A DNA stretch of 64,000 bases from Nitrospira sp. (lineage in GTDB: Bacteria; Nitrospirota; Nitrospiria; Nitrospirales; Nitrospiraceae). The first letter of the stretch is position 1, and each line of letters starts with the position of its first letter. The stretch lies in the NCBI GenBank assembly GCA_029194665.1, contig JARFXO010000002.1, forward strand, positions 62,001 to 126,000, in the 5' to 3' direction. The notes beneath the pieces were generated by a model. It was not told the DNA's origin and ran no database searches. It worked only from the letters and a program-made list of their open reading frames with translations. Of the stretch, positions 17,719 to 27,949 are shown piece by piece. The position numbers and the translations under genes are program-made.

Positions 17719-19644
17719 CTAGGTTCTGTAAAGAGGCCGAACTTGATCGGTCCAGTTAGAGTCCTTGTCGATAAAGATCTTGAACCACAGGTGAACGTTC
17801 ACCATAGCCCACGTCCATCCATTCATTTTACTCCGGCTTGATTCAGTCAGCGTTTGACGGGTGAAAATTCCCCGCGAATAACTTTCCCGAGAAGTAAGCA
17901 ATGGATCGGTGATGGACTTAACTTCATCTGATGACCAGAATTTACCAGGAACAGGGAATGGAAATTTATCTTTTCTATTCCATATTTCAGCAGGGAGTAA
18001 GCTTGAGGCCGCCCTTCGCAGGAGATACTTTGGTTCAAGAGTTGGGATTTTTTGTTCAGGAGGGACCGTAGCTAGAAATTCAATAACTCTATGGTCGAGC
18101 AAAGGGACACGCGATTCAACGGATACTGCCATACTTACACGATCTTCCAAGTGGAGCAGACTGGGGAGGTAAATGCGAAGATCGTGATACAGGCACCTGT
18201 CGAAAGTTGGAATTTTCTCTGACTCACGGAATGGCTGAAGATACTCCTCCCTTGGACTGTAGCCATGGAGTTCAGAAATGAAGTTGCCATGAAACACTGC
18301 TTTGTTCGTGGGAAGCGGGCCGCAATGAAGGTTGATCCAAAGATCTTCCAGGGAGACCGGTCTTGGCATCATTCTCCCACCTAAACGGTCGACAAGTGCC
18401 CTCCAGCCGCCATGTCTGGCACGTGCCAGCACACGACTGAGGAATGAGGGTCTCGAAGCCATGTTGGGGTCTCTTTTAATCGTAAACATGTCCGTCCTGC
18501 CAAAGCTGGCCTGGAACTGGGGTGGATATCCGCCGAAGATCTCATCTCCTCCATGACCAGTGAGTGTGACTTTCACGTGCTCTTTGGCGAGGCGGGAGAC
18601 GCTAAAATACGAGAATCCATCAGCAACCATCGGAATGTCCATATGCCAAGCAAGTGATATGAGATGGCTGCTGAGGTCGAGAGCTGAAGGCCTACATTCA
18701 AAATACTGAGCCCCGACATGATCAGCAACCAGTTTCGCATAGCGTGTTTCATCAATGTAGGGATCATCTGAAAACTTGACAGAGAAAGCCCTTAGGTGTT
18801 CGTAATGTTTGGCTGCTAAGGCCGTCACCGTGCTAGAGTCGAGGCCTCCACTCAGGTGGCAACCGAGGGGGGCGTCACTGCGGCAATGTATCCCCACAGC
18901 CTGATCCAATAGTTGGTTGAGCGCTTCCTGAAGTTCTGAAGCACTCCGTCCATACTGATAGTGGAACGGAACATCCCAATATTTCTGGATCTTGATATGT
19001 CCTGTTTCTTGTTCGACAATCACCATGTGGCCTGGAGGAACCTCGCTAATGTTCCGGAACGTCGTCTTCCCGCCGAGCGGACGACCGGCATAGAGGTAAT
19101 CGGACAGGCCCTGATAATCCGGCGCTACGGTGATCTCATTACTTCTAAGTAGAGCCTTCACCTCTGAAGCAAACAGAACTTGTTTATGGTCGTTATAATA
19201 ATAGAGCGGCTTGATTCCCAATCGATCTCGGACTGCAACAAGGACTCTCCGTTTTCGGTCGAAGAGCACGAAGGAAAACATGCCGATGAACTTATGCACA
19301 CAGTCCGGGCCATCCTCTTCATATTGATGCACGATGACTTCGCTGTCCGAGGATGAAGCAAAGCGATGCCCATGTTCTTTCAATACGCGTCTGAGCTCAA
19401 CATAATTGTAGATTTCTCCGTTAAATACTAGGACAAGAGTGCCTTCTTCGTTCGTTAACGGTTGTTTGCCGTGCTCAGATAGATCAATAATCGAAAGTCT
19501 GCGATGGGCAAGCGCGACATCATGCCCCAAAAATATCCCTGCGTCGTCCGGCCCCCGATGCCGCATCGAGTCACGCATGCGTAAGACAGACTCAGCCTCC
19601 ACACGCCTACGATCAAATCGCATTATCGCCAGAATTGCACACAC
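17719..19644 (-). CDS. Asparagine-synthase-type glutamine amidotransferase (paralogue 2)
   Basis: The start is assigned to GTG 19644 because the next codon then encodes the obligatory N-terminal cysteine (MCAILAIMRF) and GGAG lies 8 bases upstream. Earlier methionines would bury this cysteine and overlap the flippase gene. About 641 residues. The glutaminase domain has HRGPDDAG, RLSIIDLSEHG and FNGEIYNY; the PP-loop SGGLDSS is at residues 265-271 and GHGGDEIFGGY follows. Position 3 is Ala where relatives have Gly, a mild deviation next to the nucleophile. The role is probably amide formation on a glycan carboxylate. Confidence 0.88.
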   Translation of the reverse strand: MCAILAIMRFDRRRVEAESVLRMRDSMRHRGPDDAGIFLGHDVALAHRRLSIIDLSEHGKQPLTNEEGTLVLVFNGEIYNYVELRRVLKEHGHRFASSSDSEVIVHQYEEDGPDCVHKFIGMFSFVLFDRKRRVLVAVRDRLGIKPLYYYNDHKQVLFASEVKALLRSNEITVAPDYQGLSDYLYAGRPLGGKTTFRNISEVPPGHMVIVEQETGHIKIQKYWDVPFHYQYGRSASELQEALNQLLDQAVGIHCRSDAPLGCHLSGGLDSSTVTALAAKHYEHLRAFSVKFSDDPYIDETRYAKLVADHVGAQYFECRPSALDLSSHLISLAWHMDIPMVADGFSYFSVSRLAKEHVKVTLTGHGGDEIFGGYPPQFQASFGRTDMFTIKRDPNMASRPSFLSRVLARARHGGWRALVDRLGGRMMPRPVSLEDLWINLHCGPLPTNKAVFHGNFISELHGYSPREEYLQPFRESEKIPTFDRCLYHDLRIYLPSLLHLEDRVSMAVSVESRVPLLDHRVIEFLATVPPEQKIPTLEPKYLLRRAASSLLPAEIWNRKDKFPFPVPGKFWSSDEVKSITDPLLTSRESYSRGIFTRQTLTESSRSKMNGWTWAMVNVHLWFKIFIDKDSNWTDQVRPLYRT

Positions 19645-19693
19645 GCCCCTTACTCCGATCACAAAAGTGTTTGCTCTGCTCGCTGCTAAGCCA

Positions 19694-21166
19694 TTATCTC
19701 GCCGGATATACTTGACGCAGTCTCCCGAATAGCCACCCAAACACCTCTGTCAACTCCGGCACCATATGTCTTCCCTGCCAATAGATCACCGCCGTATAAC
19801 TTAGACCGCCAAGGATCACGGACGACACAAGTCGGAGAAAGGCCTCTGTCGCGTCATTGGCTGAGACATAGTAGCGAAACAAGAGGACAGCAACGCTCAT
19901 CAGCAAGGTCGCTTTCACTATGGGTAACAGCTGTAACCCTAATGTTGACCATTGCAGATCCAGCTCCCTATTCACCTCACGAACTATTACGAGCGTAAGA
20001 AGCGGGTAAACCGTGATCCAGGCTAAGGTAAGACCCAATGTCCCCTGCCACACTGCACAGGCCCAGAACGCAAACGGCATTACAGCTAACAGCGAAGTAT
20101 TCCACCAAAAAATGACCCCGGTGCGAAACCTGGCAAAAAGGATAGGAGGCAGCAGGATGCTCAGGGATTGCCACGCTGCATACAAGCAAAGAACACGGAC
20201 CAACGGGACAGCCGGCAACCATTTTTCTGTGAGTGCGACAAGAATCACATCATCCGCCACTAGACCGAAGCCGATACAGAGAGGAGTCGTGAGACATCCA
20301 ACTAATCTCATTTGGCGGAGCAGTGCCCTTCTCATCTGCTCCTTGTCCTGCTGAAGCTCAGCCATGACAGGATGAGCAAGTTGATTGATGACAACGGCGA
20401 TTTTATGGACAGGCAAGAGGGCAAGTTGTTTTCCCACACTATAGACACCCAAGGCCGTGTCTCCAAACATCTTCCCCAATACGAACGAATCCGTCTGGTC
20501 AAAAAGCCCCCAGCTCAGCCTACCGCCAAGTGTTGAAAGACTGTAGCTTAGTATCTCTTTGAGGCGAGGGCTACTTAAGCGAAACCCAGGCCACCACCCG
20601 GCAAGGTAGAATGTCGCGGATGTTTGGACCAGCTGAAGCGTGAGCATCCCCGCAACAAGTGCCCAGACACCAGCTCCCATCCAAGCCAGTATAATCTGCA
20701 AGGGAATGGTCGTCAGAATAGCGGCGATTTCCGTCTGAGCCACTTTGTCAAAGCAGAGCTGCTTCCTAAGCAAGCTTTCGGAGACCACGCGCAGCCCCAC
20801 GAGGACAAGTGTGATACTCATATACCGCAGGACTTCCGTCAGCTTCGGGGAAGCGAACCAGATGGCAACCCAAGGAGCCAGAGAATAGATGACCAGATAT
20901 CCGGTGACGGTGGTTCCTACAGTCAGCCAAAAGCAGTAGTTGAGTTCTTGATTGTCGATGTCGCGAAACTGGATGACGGCATTTCCGAGTCCTAGCTCGG
21001 CAAAGAGAATCAGGCCAGATACCCAAATTCCGCTCAGCGCCGCAAGTCCATAGTCACTAGGCTCTAACAATCGTGCAACCACCAGCGTGGCAAAGAATGA
21101 GATCGTCTGTAAAACGCCCTTTGACCATCCAATCCAGAACACCGATGCTGCGATACGCTCTTTCAC
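19694..21166 (-). CDS. Lipid-linked oligosaccharide flippase (MOP superfamily, Wzx-like)
   Basis: The 490 residues carry about 12-14 hydrophobic helices. The N-terminus (ASVFWIGWSKGVLQTISFFA) and the next loop (ARLLEPSDYGLAALSGIW) are the standard opening of the polysaccharide-export branch of the MOP superfamily, followed by FAELGLGNAVIQFRD. A second such block, GGRLSWGLFDQTDSFVLGKM, starts the second half. It would flip the undecaprenyl-linked repeat unit to the periplasm for the polymerase at 16.2-17.5 kb. Confidence 0.88.
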   Translation of the reverse strand: MKERIAASVFWIGWSKGVLQTISFFATLVVARLLEPSDYGLAALSGIWVSGLILFAELGLGNAVIQFRDIDNQELNYCFWLTVGTTVTGYLVIYSLAPWVAIWFASPKLTEVLRYMSITLVLVGLRVVSESLLRKQLCFDKVAQTEIAAILTTIPLQIILAWMGAGVWALVAGMLTLQLVQTSATFYLAGWWPGFRLSSPRLKEILSYSLSTLGGRLSWGLFDQTDSFVLGKMFGDTALGVYSVGKQLALLPVHKIAVVINQLAHPVMAELQQDKEQMRRALLRQMRLVGCLTTPLCIGFGLVADDVILVALTEKWLPAVPLVRVLCLYAAWQSLSILLPPILFARFRTGVIFWWNTSLLAVMPFAFWACAVWQGTLGLTLAWITVYPLLTLVIVREVNRELDLQWSTLGLQLLPIVKATLLMSVAVLLFRYYVSANDATEAFLRLVSSVILGGLSYTAVIYWQGRHMVPELTEVFGWLFGRLRQVYPAR

Positions 21167-21354
21167 TGCCTACTTCTCCACCGAGGAATCCCAAAGAAAT
21201 GAAGACTTCTGCTCTGGGTATTGTAACTCGTAAACACCCGCGTGATATCCAACCTCGTCGAGGCCTGTTTGAAGGTGCGAACCGTGGGCTGATGCCGGTG
21301 ATTACTCATGAGGTGGAATTCTAGTCGAGGCCACCAGTGGGAACTGTCTAAAAG

Positions 21355-22542
21355 CTACTTTCGCACGGGAGCCCAAGTCACGAATGTTTCTCCGCGCAGA
21401 TACTGAATCCACCCATAGGCAATCGCGGCATTGACGATCACAAACGTATTGGCGACCAACAACGCTTTTGTGATGCCTCCTCCAGTAGGATGAAGTAAAG
21501 TGCTCAGCGTCATTCCATACACACCAAATTGCAAGACGAGAGTGAGCCCGTAAAACCAGTGCTCGAAGACCAGAGGTATGTTGGCGACAAATAATACCGC
21601 CATCGCAAAAGGACAGACAATTCTGAGTACTTTATTCGAGACCAGCTTGAACGCAGTCAGACCAAATCGAAATGGATTCATGAGCTCCAGATGGCCGAGA
21701 AGCGCTCTAATCGATCGAGCGGAGATGCGGACCTGCCTGCGGAACTGTGACTGCGGTGTCCCAAATGCGTACTCTGTACAAACGGCGTCGGTCGCCAGCT
21801 TTCCTTCAGCTCCTCGCAACAGAATTCTTAACGGCAGCACAAGATCATTGATATCGTGTAATCCAAGCGGCTCAAAGTGTGCTTTGCGGATGGCAAACAT
21901 TGCGCCGTCTGCACCGACACAGGCCCCTACTTGGCTTTCAAGCAGTTTGATCTTAAATTGTATTCTGGCATAGAGTGACATCGACTCAGCAGCTGACTCA
22001 CCGCTTTGCTCATCCGCTCGCATGTAGCTGGTATGTCCGGTCACGTAGCCGACCCTTGGTGTTTCGAATGGACGAACCAGTTCCTCTATTGCATTCGGCC
22101 GGTACAGTGCATTGGCATCCGAAAAAACGACGATCTCTCCTTCCACATGTGGAATGGTAAGGTTGAGACAGGCGGTTTTCCCGATTCTCCCCTCATAGTG
22201 GTGGAGCTGCACGCCTTGATCAGAGAACCGGGAGACGATTTCGACCGTGCGATCGGTCGAACCGTCTGAAACAACGATGATTTCCAACAGTTCTTTCGGA
22301 TAATCCAACATCAATGAGTTATGAATCTTATTTTCTATAGAGGCTTCCTCATTATAGGCGGAGATAATCAGAGTTACTTTGGGAGACCTTAGACTTCTCT
22401 CAGGGATCTGATGGTCGCGCGACACCAGTGTCAGAGCTTTCAGGATCACCAGGTATACAACATATGGGTAAGCGATGAGGAAAGTCGCCGCCCAGAAAGT
22501 AATCTCTATGGCCGAAAGAGATGTGATCATCGGTTTATTCAC
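21355..22542 (-). CDS. Membrane-bound GT2-family glycosyltransferase
   Basis: About 395 residues with an N-terminal transmembrane helix and two to three C-terminal ones. The soluble GT-A core has KVTLIISAYNEEASIENK, VVSDGSTDRTVEI, FSDANALY (Asp-x-Asp equivalent), GADGAMFAIRK (acceptor site) and RRQVRISARS in the place of the QxxRW motif. This is the layout of processive or undecaprenyl-dependent inner-membrane glycosyltransferases. It could extend the chain or add a side branch. Confidence 0.87.
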   Translation of the reverse strand: MNKPMITSLSAIEITFWAATFLIAYPYVVYLVILKALTLVSRDHQIPERSLRSPKVTLIISAYNEEASIENKIHNSLMLDYPKELLEIIVVSDGSTDRTVEIVSRFSDQGVQLHHYEGRIGKTACLNLTIPHVEGEIVVFSDANALYRPNAIEELVRPFETPRVGYVTGHTSYMRADEQSGESAAESMSLYARIQFKIKLLESQVGACVGADGAMFAIRKAHFEPLGLHDINDLVLPLRILLRGAEGKLATDAVCTEYAFGTPQSQFRRQVRISARSIRALLGHLELMNPFRFGLTAFKLVSNKVLRIVCPFAMAVLFVANIPLVFEHWFYGLTLVLQFGVYGMTLSTLLHPTGGGITKALLVANTFVIVNAAIAYGWIQYLRGETFVTWAPVRK

Positions 22543-22564
22543 TCAGAAACTGGCAGTCAACGGA

Positions 22565-24463
22565 TCAGCTCATAAATCGCTCAAACCACGATTGAAAAAT
22601 CAGGAGGGACCAGATAAGCACATCGTTATTTTCCCTGCCGCTGTAGTGATGGTCGAGAATGGCCGTGATCGTTTGGTGATCGAAGAGGCCATGTGTGGAA
22701 AGTTGTTTTTCGGATAGCTTTTCCAAAGTGAAGTCTCGTAGTTCCCCTTTCAGCCATTGCTCAGTCGGTCCCACGAAACCTTGTTTTCGATGGCTGATGA
22801 TTTGACGTGGAAGAAGCTCGCCGACGGCCTTTTTTAGAAGATACTTGCCCCGAAACGGTCTCAGTTTCGTTTCTGGAGGAATCGTCGCTGAGTATTCAAT
22901 CAAGTTATGGTCAAGAAAGGGAACACGGACTTCGAGCGAGTGATGCATGCTCAAGCGATCGGTACACGTCAGGATATCGTCCGGAAGATAGGTTTTCATG
23001 TCGCAGTAGAACACGCGGTTCAGAGGCTCGTCGGCCTGTGAAGAATTAAAGTGTTTCAAGAACTCCTCCTTGGCAGCCTCAACTGCGTCGGTATAGCAAC
23101 CTCGCGAGGTAGAGAAGAAGGTGTTCTGGTATCGGTCTGGTAACTTGGTGACAAACCCCAGGTATCGTCTATCATCAGGGAGAGCGGCGGAACGGACAAA
23201 CCGTTTCACATGGCTACTCTTGAAGCCCCCCCATATCCCATCCGATAAGGTTCCCGAGATACGATTTCCGATTGCGCTTCTCAGCCAACCGGGAAATCCG
23301 CTGTACAAGTGACTGAGTTGATACCCGACGTATCGAGAATACCCTGCAAAGGCTTCATCTCCCCCGAGCCCTGATAGAGCCACCGTGACGCGTTTACGCG
23401 CCAGCTGGTAGACGAAATATGATGGGACGGTAGAATCATCAGCGAAGGGTTCATCAAATGCCTCCACAATCGTGGCCAGCAGACCATCGGCATGAGGGGC
23501 AACGACGTGTTCTCTGTGATCAGTGTGGTAGCGCTTTGCAAGTAACGTGGCGTACTGGCGCTCATCTTCATAGGTTTCATCGGCACAGGAAAAGCCAATT
23601 GTGAATGTTTTTACAGGATCAGCGCTTAATCCGCTCATGATGGCAACTACGGTGCTGGAATCGATTCCTCCGCTGAGAAACGCTCCAAGTGGAACCTCGC
23701 CGACCAATTGTCCACGAATGGAGTTCGTCAGAAGGTCAAGAAACTCTTCAATGCATCTCTTTTCTTTCCGTGCTCGGTTTGGGGCAAATTCAACATCCCA
23801 ATATTGATGGATGGATAGATGTCCATTCTTAACAAGCGCATAATGTCCGGGCGGCAGCTTATGGATAGACTGGTAAATAGTCCGTGGAGCCGGAATATAG
23901 GAAAACATGAAGTAGGCTGCCAAAGCCTGCTGATCAATCGTCCGAAGGATGGATGGTAGAGACAGAAGGGCCTTAATTTCTGACGCAAATGAAAATAGCC
24001 GCCCATGCTGTGCGTAATAGAGCGGCTTCTCACCTAGGCGATCTCTTGCTAAAAATAGGGTTTCGGTGCTCCGGTCCCAGATACAAAACGCAAACATGCC
24101 GGTTAAACGTTGCAGACACCCTATGCCCCATTCTTCGTACGCATGTAATATCGTTTCTGTATCGCTATTCGTCGCAAAAAGATATCCTCGTGCTTGGAGT
24201 TCCGCTTTAATCTTTTGATAGTTATAGATCTCTCCGTTGAAGACGATGCACTTATCCCCTTTTTGATTGACCATGGGTTGGTGTCCGGCATGGATGTCGA
24301 TGATACTGAGGCGCCTGTGGCCAAGAGCCACTGAACGATCGACATAGAACCCACAATCATCTGGCCCCCGATGGTTCAGACGCTGAGTCATCTTCTCAAT
24401 GAGCGCCGCGAGCTGTCCTTCGGCAGCCGCGGAACCGTTATAAATTCCTGCTATTCCGCACAT
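22565..24463 (-). CDS. Asparagine-synthase-type glutamine amidotransferase (paralogue 3)
   Basis: A 632-residue, intact two-domain enzyme. The nucleophile is Cys2 in MCGIAGIYNG, then NHRGPDDCG, RLSIIDIHAGHQP and FNGEIYNY. The PP-loop SGGIDSS is near residue 263, followed by GLGGDEAFAGYSRYV. It is the paralogue closest to the XrtA-associated amidotransferase type. It starts 11 bases after the deacetylase-like gene and ends 22 bases before the GT2 gene, so the three are almost certainly co-transcribed. Confidence 0.9.
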   Translation of the reverse strand: MCGIAGIYNGSAAAEGQLAALIEKMTQRLNHRGPDDCGFYVDRSVALGHRRLSIIDIHAGHQPMVNQKGDKCIVFNGEIYNYQKIKAELQARGYLFATNSDTETILHAYEEWGIGCLQRLTGMFAFCIWDRSTETLFLARDRLGEKPLYYAQHGRLFSFASEIKALLSLPSILRTIDQQALAAYFMFSYIPAPRTIYQSIHKLPPGHYALVKNGHLSIHQYWDVEFAPNRARKEKRCIEEFLDLLTNSIRGQLVGEVPLGAFLSGGIDSSTVVAIMSGLSADPVKTFTIGFSCADETYEDERQYATLLAKRYHTDHREHVVAPHADGLLATIVEAFDEPFADDSTVPSYFVYQLARKRVTVALSGLGGDEAFAGYSRYVGYQLSHLYSGFPGWLRSAIGNRISGTLSDGIWGGFKSSHVKRFVRSAALPDDRRYLGFVTKLPDRYQNTFFSTSRGCYTDAVEAAKEEFLKHFNSSQADEPLNRVFYCDMKTYLPDDILTCTDRLSMHHSLEVRVPFLDHNLIEYSATIPPETKLRPFRGKYLLKKAVGELLPRQIISHRKQGFVGPTEQWLKGELRDFTLEKLSEKQLSTHGLFDHQTITAILDHHYSGRENNDVLIWSLLIFQSWFERFMS

Positions 24464-24474
24464 TGAATATGACC

Positions 24475-25461
24475 TTACTCGAACGCCAGGTCATTGGCTG
24501 GGAATGTCAACGCATCAGCAGCCGTGCTTAACGTGTGAAACTCACAACCCGAATCTTTCGCGTATCGAAGAAAGTCTTTGATTCCCGTTAAGAATTTCCT
24601 TTCATCAGCGGATGTGGAGACAAACGGGGTCAATCCTGCTACGAGCGTAGTCGAATGAAAGGACAGATTCATAATAGGGAGACCGCGCCTCATCATGACC
24701 TCTGCCAACCGGATCATACTGACACTGTTACAGAGTTCGGGTGTGAGCCAAATCTTGTTGACAAGGCCCAGCTTGGCCAATATGCCTGGGAGCCTAAGGA
24801 ACTCGGGGAATGGGCGCTTGGCAAAGTCATATATTTTATGAGATAGATTTGCGTTAGCTTGCAGGTAGCCGATAGATGCAGGAATTTCAATCACATTTAC
24901 AGGGAAGTCCTCTCCAATGCGATTCCTAACACCGAGCTGAAACGGCAATGGCGAGTATTGTGTGAAGTTTGGACCATGATCTCTTGTCCAATCGAGATAT
25001 GGCGTGATCGATGTGTCCACCTTATATCCCAGTGCAGCAAGATGCTCCCCCACTGTTACACTGAATCCCCAACGTCCCGCCCTGAACGAATATGGCCGAA
25101 CCCCAAAAGTCTCCGCAATCATCTTCGTTAGAGCTCGAACTTTATTCAACTGAAGAACGCTTGGAAGATTACACAACCAGCTATTCTTTACGGAGCATAT
25201 TTCAGTGAACGGAGGCGTATTCCACGGGTGGCAATGCGCCCCAATTTCGCATCGTCCCTTGCGGCGGATATCGTTCAAGATGGATTGCGCTTTTGGATCC
25301 GTAGCCACAGGGTAAGTGATGAGATACGTAGGGATTGCTCCGAATTCATCAAAAAGCGCCTGAAGCTCAGGTATTCGTTCGATGTTCTTAAGTGTCGCTC
25401 CAAATTGACTGTAGATCCCCCAGTTGTCCTCTTCGGTATCAATCGTAATCACAAGTTTCAT
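24475..25461 (-). CDS. Polysaccharide-deacetylase-like (NodB fold) protein
   Basis: About 328 residues if started at ATG 25461 (MKLVITIDTEEDN); an upstream start at 25476 is also open. The first metal motif of NodB enzymes appears as TIDTEEDN, the His-x-x-x-His equivalent as IGAHCHPWNTPPF, and the Arg motif as SFRAGRWGFS. The C-terminal NLSFHSTTL supplies a late His. It lacks a signal peptide, so it may act in the cytoplasm on a precursor. The deacetylase type is reasonably clear; the substrate is not. Confidence 0.78.
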   Translation of the reverse strand: MKLVITIDTEEDNWGIYSQFGATLKNIERIPELQALFDEFGAIPTYLITYPVATDPKAQSILNDIRRKGRCEIGAHCHPWNTPPFTEICSVKNSWLCNLPSVLQLNKVRALTKMIAETFGVRPYSFRAGRWGFSVTVGEHLAALGYKVDTSITPYLDWTRDHGPNFTQYSPLPFQLGVRNRIGEDFPVNVIEIPASIGYLQANANLSHKIYDFAKRPFPEFLRLPGILAKLGLVNKIWLTPELCNSVSMIRLAEVMMRRGLPIMNLSFHSTTLVAGLTPFVSTSADERKFLTGIKDFLRYAKDSGCEFHTLSTAADALTFPANDLAFE

Positions 25462-25696
25462 AGTCTGGAACACCACAGAGGGGACGGACTCACAGAGGTC
25501 GCACCCACTCGCCCTGGAAGCGCTAGTACTTAGGGAGTGATAATATGTTTAACCTGATACCGCTCATCATTAAGCTAAGAGATTCGGGTATTACCCTTAA
25601 GGTGGCAGTTTGCAGCGTACTACTTGCCGTGCTGTCGGAATGTCAGGGAGGAACCCTTTCCGGTTCGTCCCGCTTTGCATGCCCTAGGACTTTCTG

Positions 25697-26650
25697 CTAC
25701 TTCTGATCACCCACACCATTGCGGTGGTTATCCAGCTCATACCTATCAATGATCTCTCCCTGACGATTGACGAAGCGAAAAATGATCCGCGCATCGCTGG
25801 CATCCACTACCATCACGCCAAAATCATCCCTGTAACGAAACTGGCTGTGGCTATCGATCTCGCCGAAGTCTGACACCCACAAACCGCCCGCGCCGTTGAC
25901 GAAGTACGGCAAACCATCCACAAATAGACGCTCATAGACATGAAAGAATCCAGAGAGTACAGCATCTACTCCCCAGGCTTTAAACGGCCAACGCATATAT
26001 TTGACATCCTCTACTCTATGAGAGGTATAGGGCGCATGATGGGCCAGAACGAGGTTCCATGGCTGTCGTGATTCCTGAAGTTGTTGCTCAAGCCATCGAC
26101 CCTGAATCGAGTCAGGACTTACACCATCCGGCTCACGTTCATCTGTATCAAGCATGAAAAGATGGACCGGCCCACGGATAAGATCGTAATACCGCTCATT
26201 ACCAGGAAGAGCAAAATACTCGATGTACGGCCGCAGAGAATCGCCGTCCCAGTCTCGATGCCCAGGGATCGGGAAAAAGCGATTAGTCGATGCTCCTCTG
26301 CCGAAGTTCCCCTCGTATGGGGAAATATACTCGTGAAAGAATTGCCCGATGTTTTGGTCGATAGTGTCGGCAGATCCGTCAGGGTAGTTATTGTCTCCTA
26401 AGGTGACAATGAAGTCCGGCTTCCAACTGTCGACCACCAATGCCACATCTCGTTCATGGTGGCTACCCGACCCATAATCTCCAATTGCTGCAAAGCGTAT
26501 GGTTCCAGTATCGGGTGGCTGAGCTTGTGGAAGCGCAACCCACCGGACTACCCCTGCAATCGCGTATCGGAAATGCCAACCTCCAAGACAAATTATGAGT
26601 CCGCAAATCAATAGGCTAATCCAGACCTTCAGACGAATGGTTTTTAGCAT
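25697..26650 (-). CDS. Membrane-anchored metallophosphoesterase (purple-acid-phosphatase-like), divergent
   Basis: The 317-residue protein has an N-terminal anchor (ISLLICGLIICLGGWHF) and a calcineurin-like domain facing the periplasm. IGDYGSG, TLGDNNYPDG and AHHAPYTSH match the metal-binding blocks. Two blocks deviate: the usual GNHD is GHRDWD, and the usual GHxHxYER is SGFFHVYER, so one or more metal ligands are substituted. It could remove phosphate from an exported glycan or lipid carrier, or have lost activity. A GAAGGAAA lies before the ATG at 26650. Confidence 0.8.
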   Translation of the reverse strand: MLKTIRLKVWISLLICGLIICLGGWHFRYAIAGVVRWVALPQAQPPDTGTIRFAAIGDYGSGSHHERDVALVVDSWKPDFIVTLGDNNYPDGSADTIDQNIGQFFHEYISPYEGNFGRGASTNRFFPIPGHRDWDGDSLRPYIEYFALPGNERYYDLIRGPVHLFMLDTDEREPDGVSPDSIQGRWLEQQLQESRQPWNLVLAHHAPYTSHRVEDVKYMRWPFKAWGVDAVLSGFFHVYERLFVDGLPYFVNGAGGLWVSDFGEIDSHSQFRYRDDFGVMVVDASDARIIFRFVNRQGEIIDRYELDNHRNGVGDQK

Positions 26651-26836
26651 GCAACGTTTCCTTCTAAGGAGGCAGCTTCCCTATAGAGTTTGTCATTCAC
26701 AGACAGGATACAGGCAATGAGCCAGTCCAGAGGAAACAGAAACGCAAAGTGTCCGCTATTCCTGCATGAGATGGATCGTGGGCAAGTAATCTAACGTAGA
26801 TAGCACGTTCCGGTATATGCAGAACCTTCACAGCCA

Positions 26837-27898
26837 TCAGTTGTGAACTCGCATAGATGACTCAAATGGGACAGCTTGCGGCTTATCACAAATTGTCGTT
26901 GCAAGGCGGTTTGCTAACTCCCTGCCGTAAACGGCGTTACCTAAAGGATTCCAATGCCATCCGTCCACAGACACAACTTTACCAAGTTGGCTTTCACTTA
27001 GAACCGCATCTGAAGGAGCAGAAATTGGTATGAAGCCCGCCTCCTTACCTAGTTCAACCCAGAGTTTATTCGGTCCTTCGGTTGTCGAATTACAGTTAGT
27101 GATGAAAGACGGTATGCCGACAAAGACCTTACGAATCAGAGAGAGTAACTCCTTTGTAATTTCAATGGATTCTTGTTCGTAAAGCGCGAGAACCTTCGTT
27201 GGCAGCGAGGCTCCGTATCCTTCATAAATCTTATACTCGATTCCCTGAATTGCCGTGTCAAGTCGACCCAAGACTCGAGAATACCCAAAGATCGACGATC
27301 TATAAAACCAAGCGAATGGGTGCGGATTGAATTTAGGAACCGAAGACCCCTTGATGTAATAGGGACGCCGCATATATTGGTTCCGAACTATTCCCGACGA
27401 TTCCCATTCCATGTGATTATTGACAAAATCATTACTGCAAAACTGAAGTATGAAGATATCCGGTCTAATCAAGTGTGAAACTTCATCTGCCAAAATAAGT
27501 TGCTGAAAAGTACCATACCCGCTACCGCCGGTAGCCGCTACGAAGACCTCTTTCTTCAGTTGCCGAGAAAGCTCTGTAGCCATGACCGCGTACCACATTT
27601 CAGAGTCCCCTGCGAATGGGTCGGTGGTAAATGAATCTCCAATGACGAGTATATTGGTGGCTTCCTTGGACTTCTCTCCAAAGGTTCGAAAGCCGTCCGA
27701 GTCTGTTCCAAACTTTGCCGTGTATGAACCTCCGGATGTATCTTGGTGAGTATAGGTATGGTGAATATTTTTCTTCAATCGCCAACCAAGCTGATTGTCA
27801 AGCGCATAGGGCGAAGGATTGGCGAATAACTGCCCATAGAGCTCGGCACACAATAGTACTAGGCCGCAGACAACGATGGTCCACAAGAAGACTCTCAT
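26837..27898 (-). CDS. SGNH/GDSL-type hydrolase with N-terminal anchor
   Basis: The start is placed at ATG 27898, where the signal-anchor MRVFLWTIVVCGLVLLC begins; the frame is open to 27949. The Ser block is LVIGDSFTTDPF, the Gly block VAATGGSGYGT, the Asn block LQFCSNDFVNNH, and the C-terminal Asp-x-x-His is DGWHWNPLGN. All four catalytic positions of the SGNH superfamily are present. Such anchored proteins in polysaccharide loci remove or add O-acetyl groups in the periplasm. A decayed IS1380-type transposase lies directly upstream. Confidence 0.82.
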   Translation of the reverse strand: MRVFLWTIVVCGLVLLCAELYGQLFANPSPYALDNQLGWRLKKNIHHTYTHQDTSGGSYTAKFGTDSDGFRTFGEKSKEATNILVIGDSFTTDPFAGDSEMWYAVMATELSRQLKKEVFVAATGGSGYGTFQQLILADEVSHLIRPDIFILQFCSNDFVNNHMEWESSGIVRNQYMRRPYYIKGSSVPKFNPHPFAWFYRSSIFGYSRVLGRLDTAIQGIEYKIYEGYGASLPTKVLALYEQESIEITKELLSLIRKVFVGIPSFITNCNSTTEGPNKLWVELGKEAGFIPISAPSDAVLSESQLGKVVSVDGWHWNPLGNAVYGRELANRLATTICDKPQAVPFESSMRVHN

Positions 27899-27949
27899 TG
27901 ACCCTGAATCCTGCATGAGCAAAGTGATGGAACGTTGTTGTTCGGCCAA

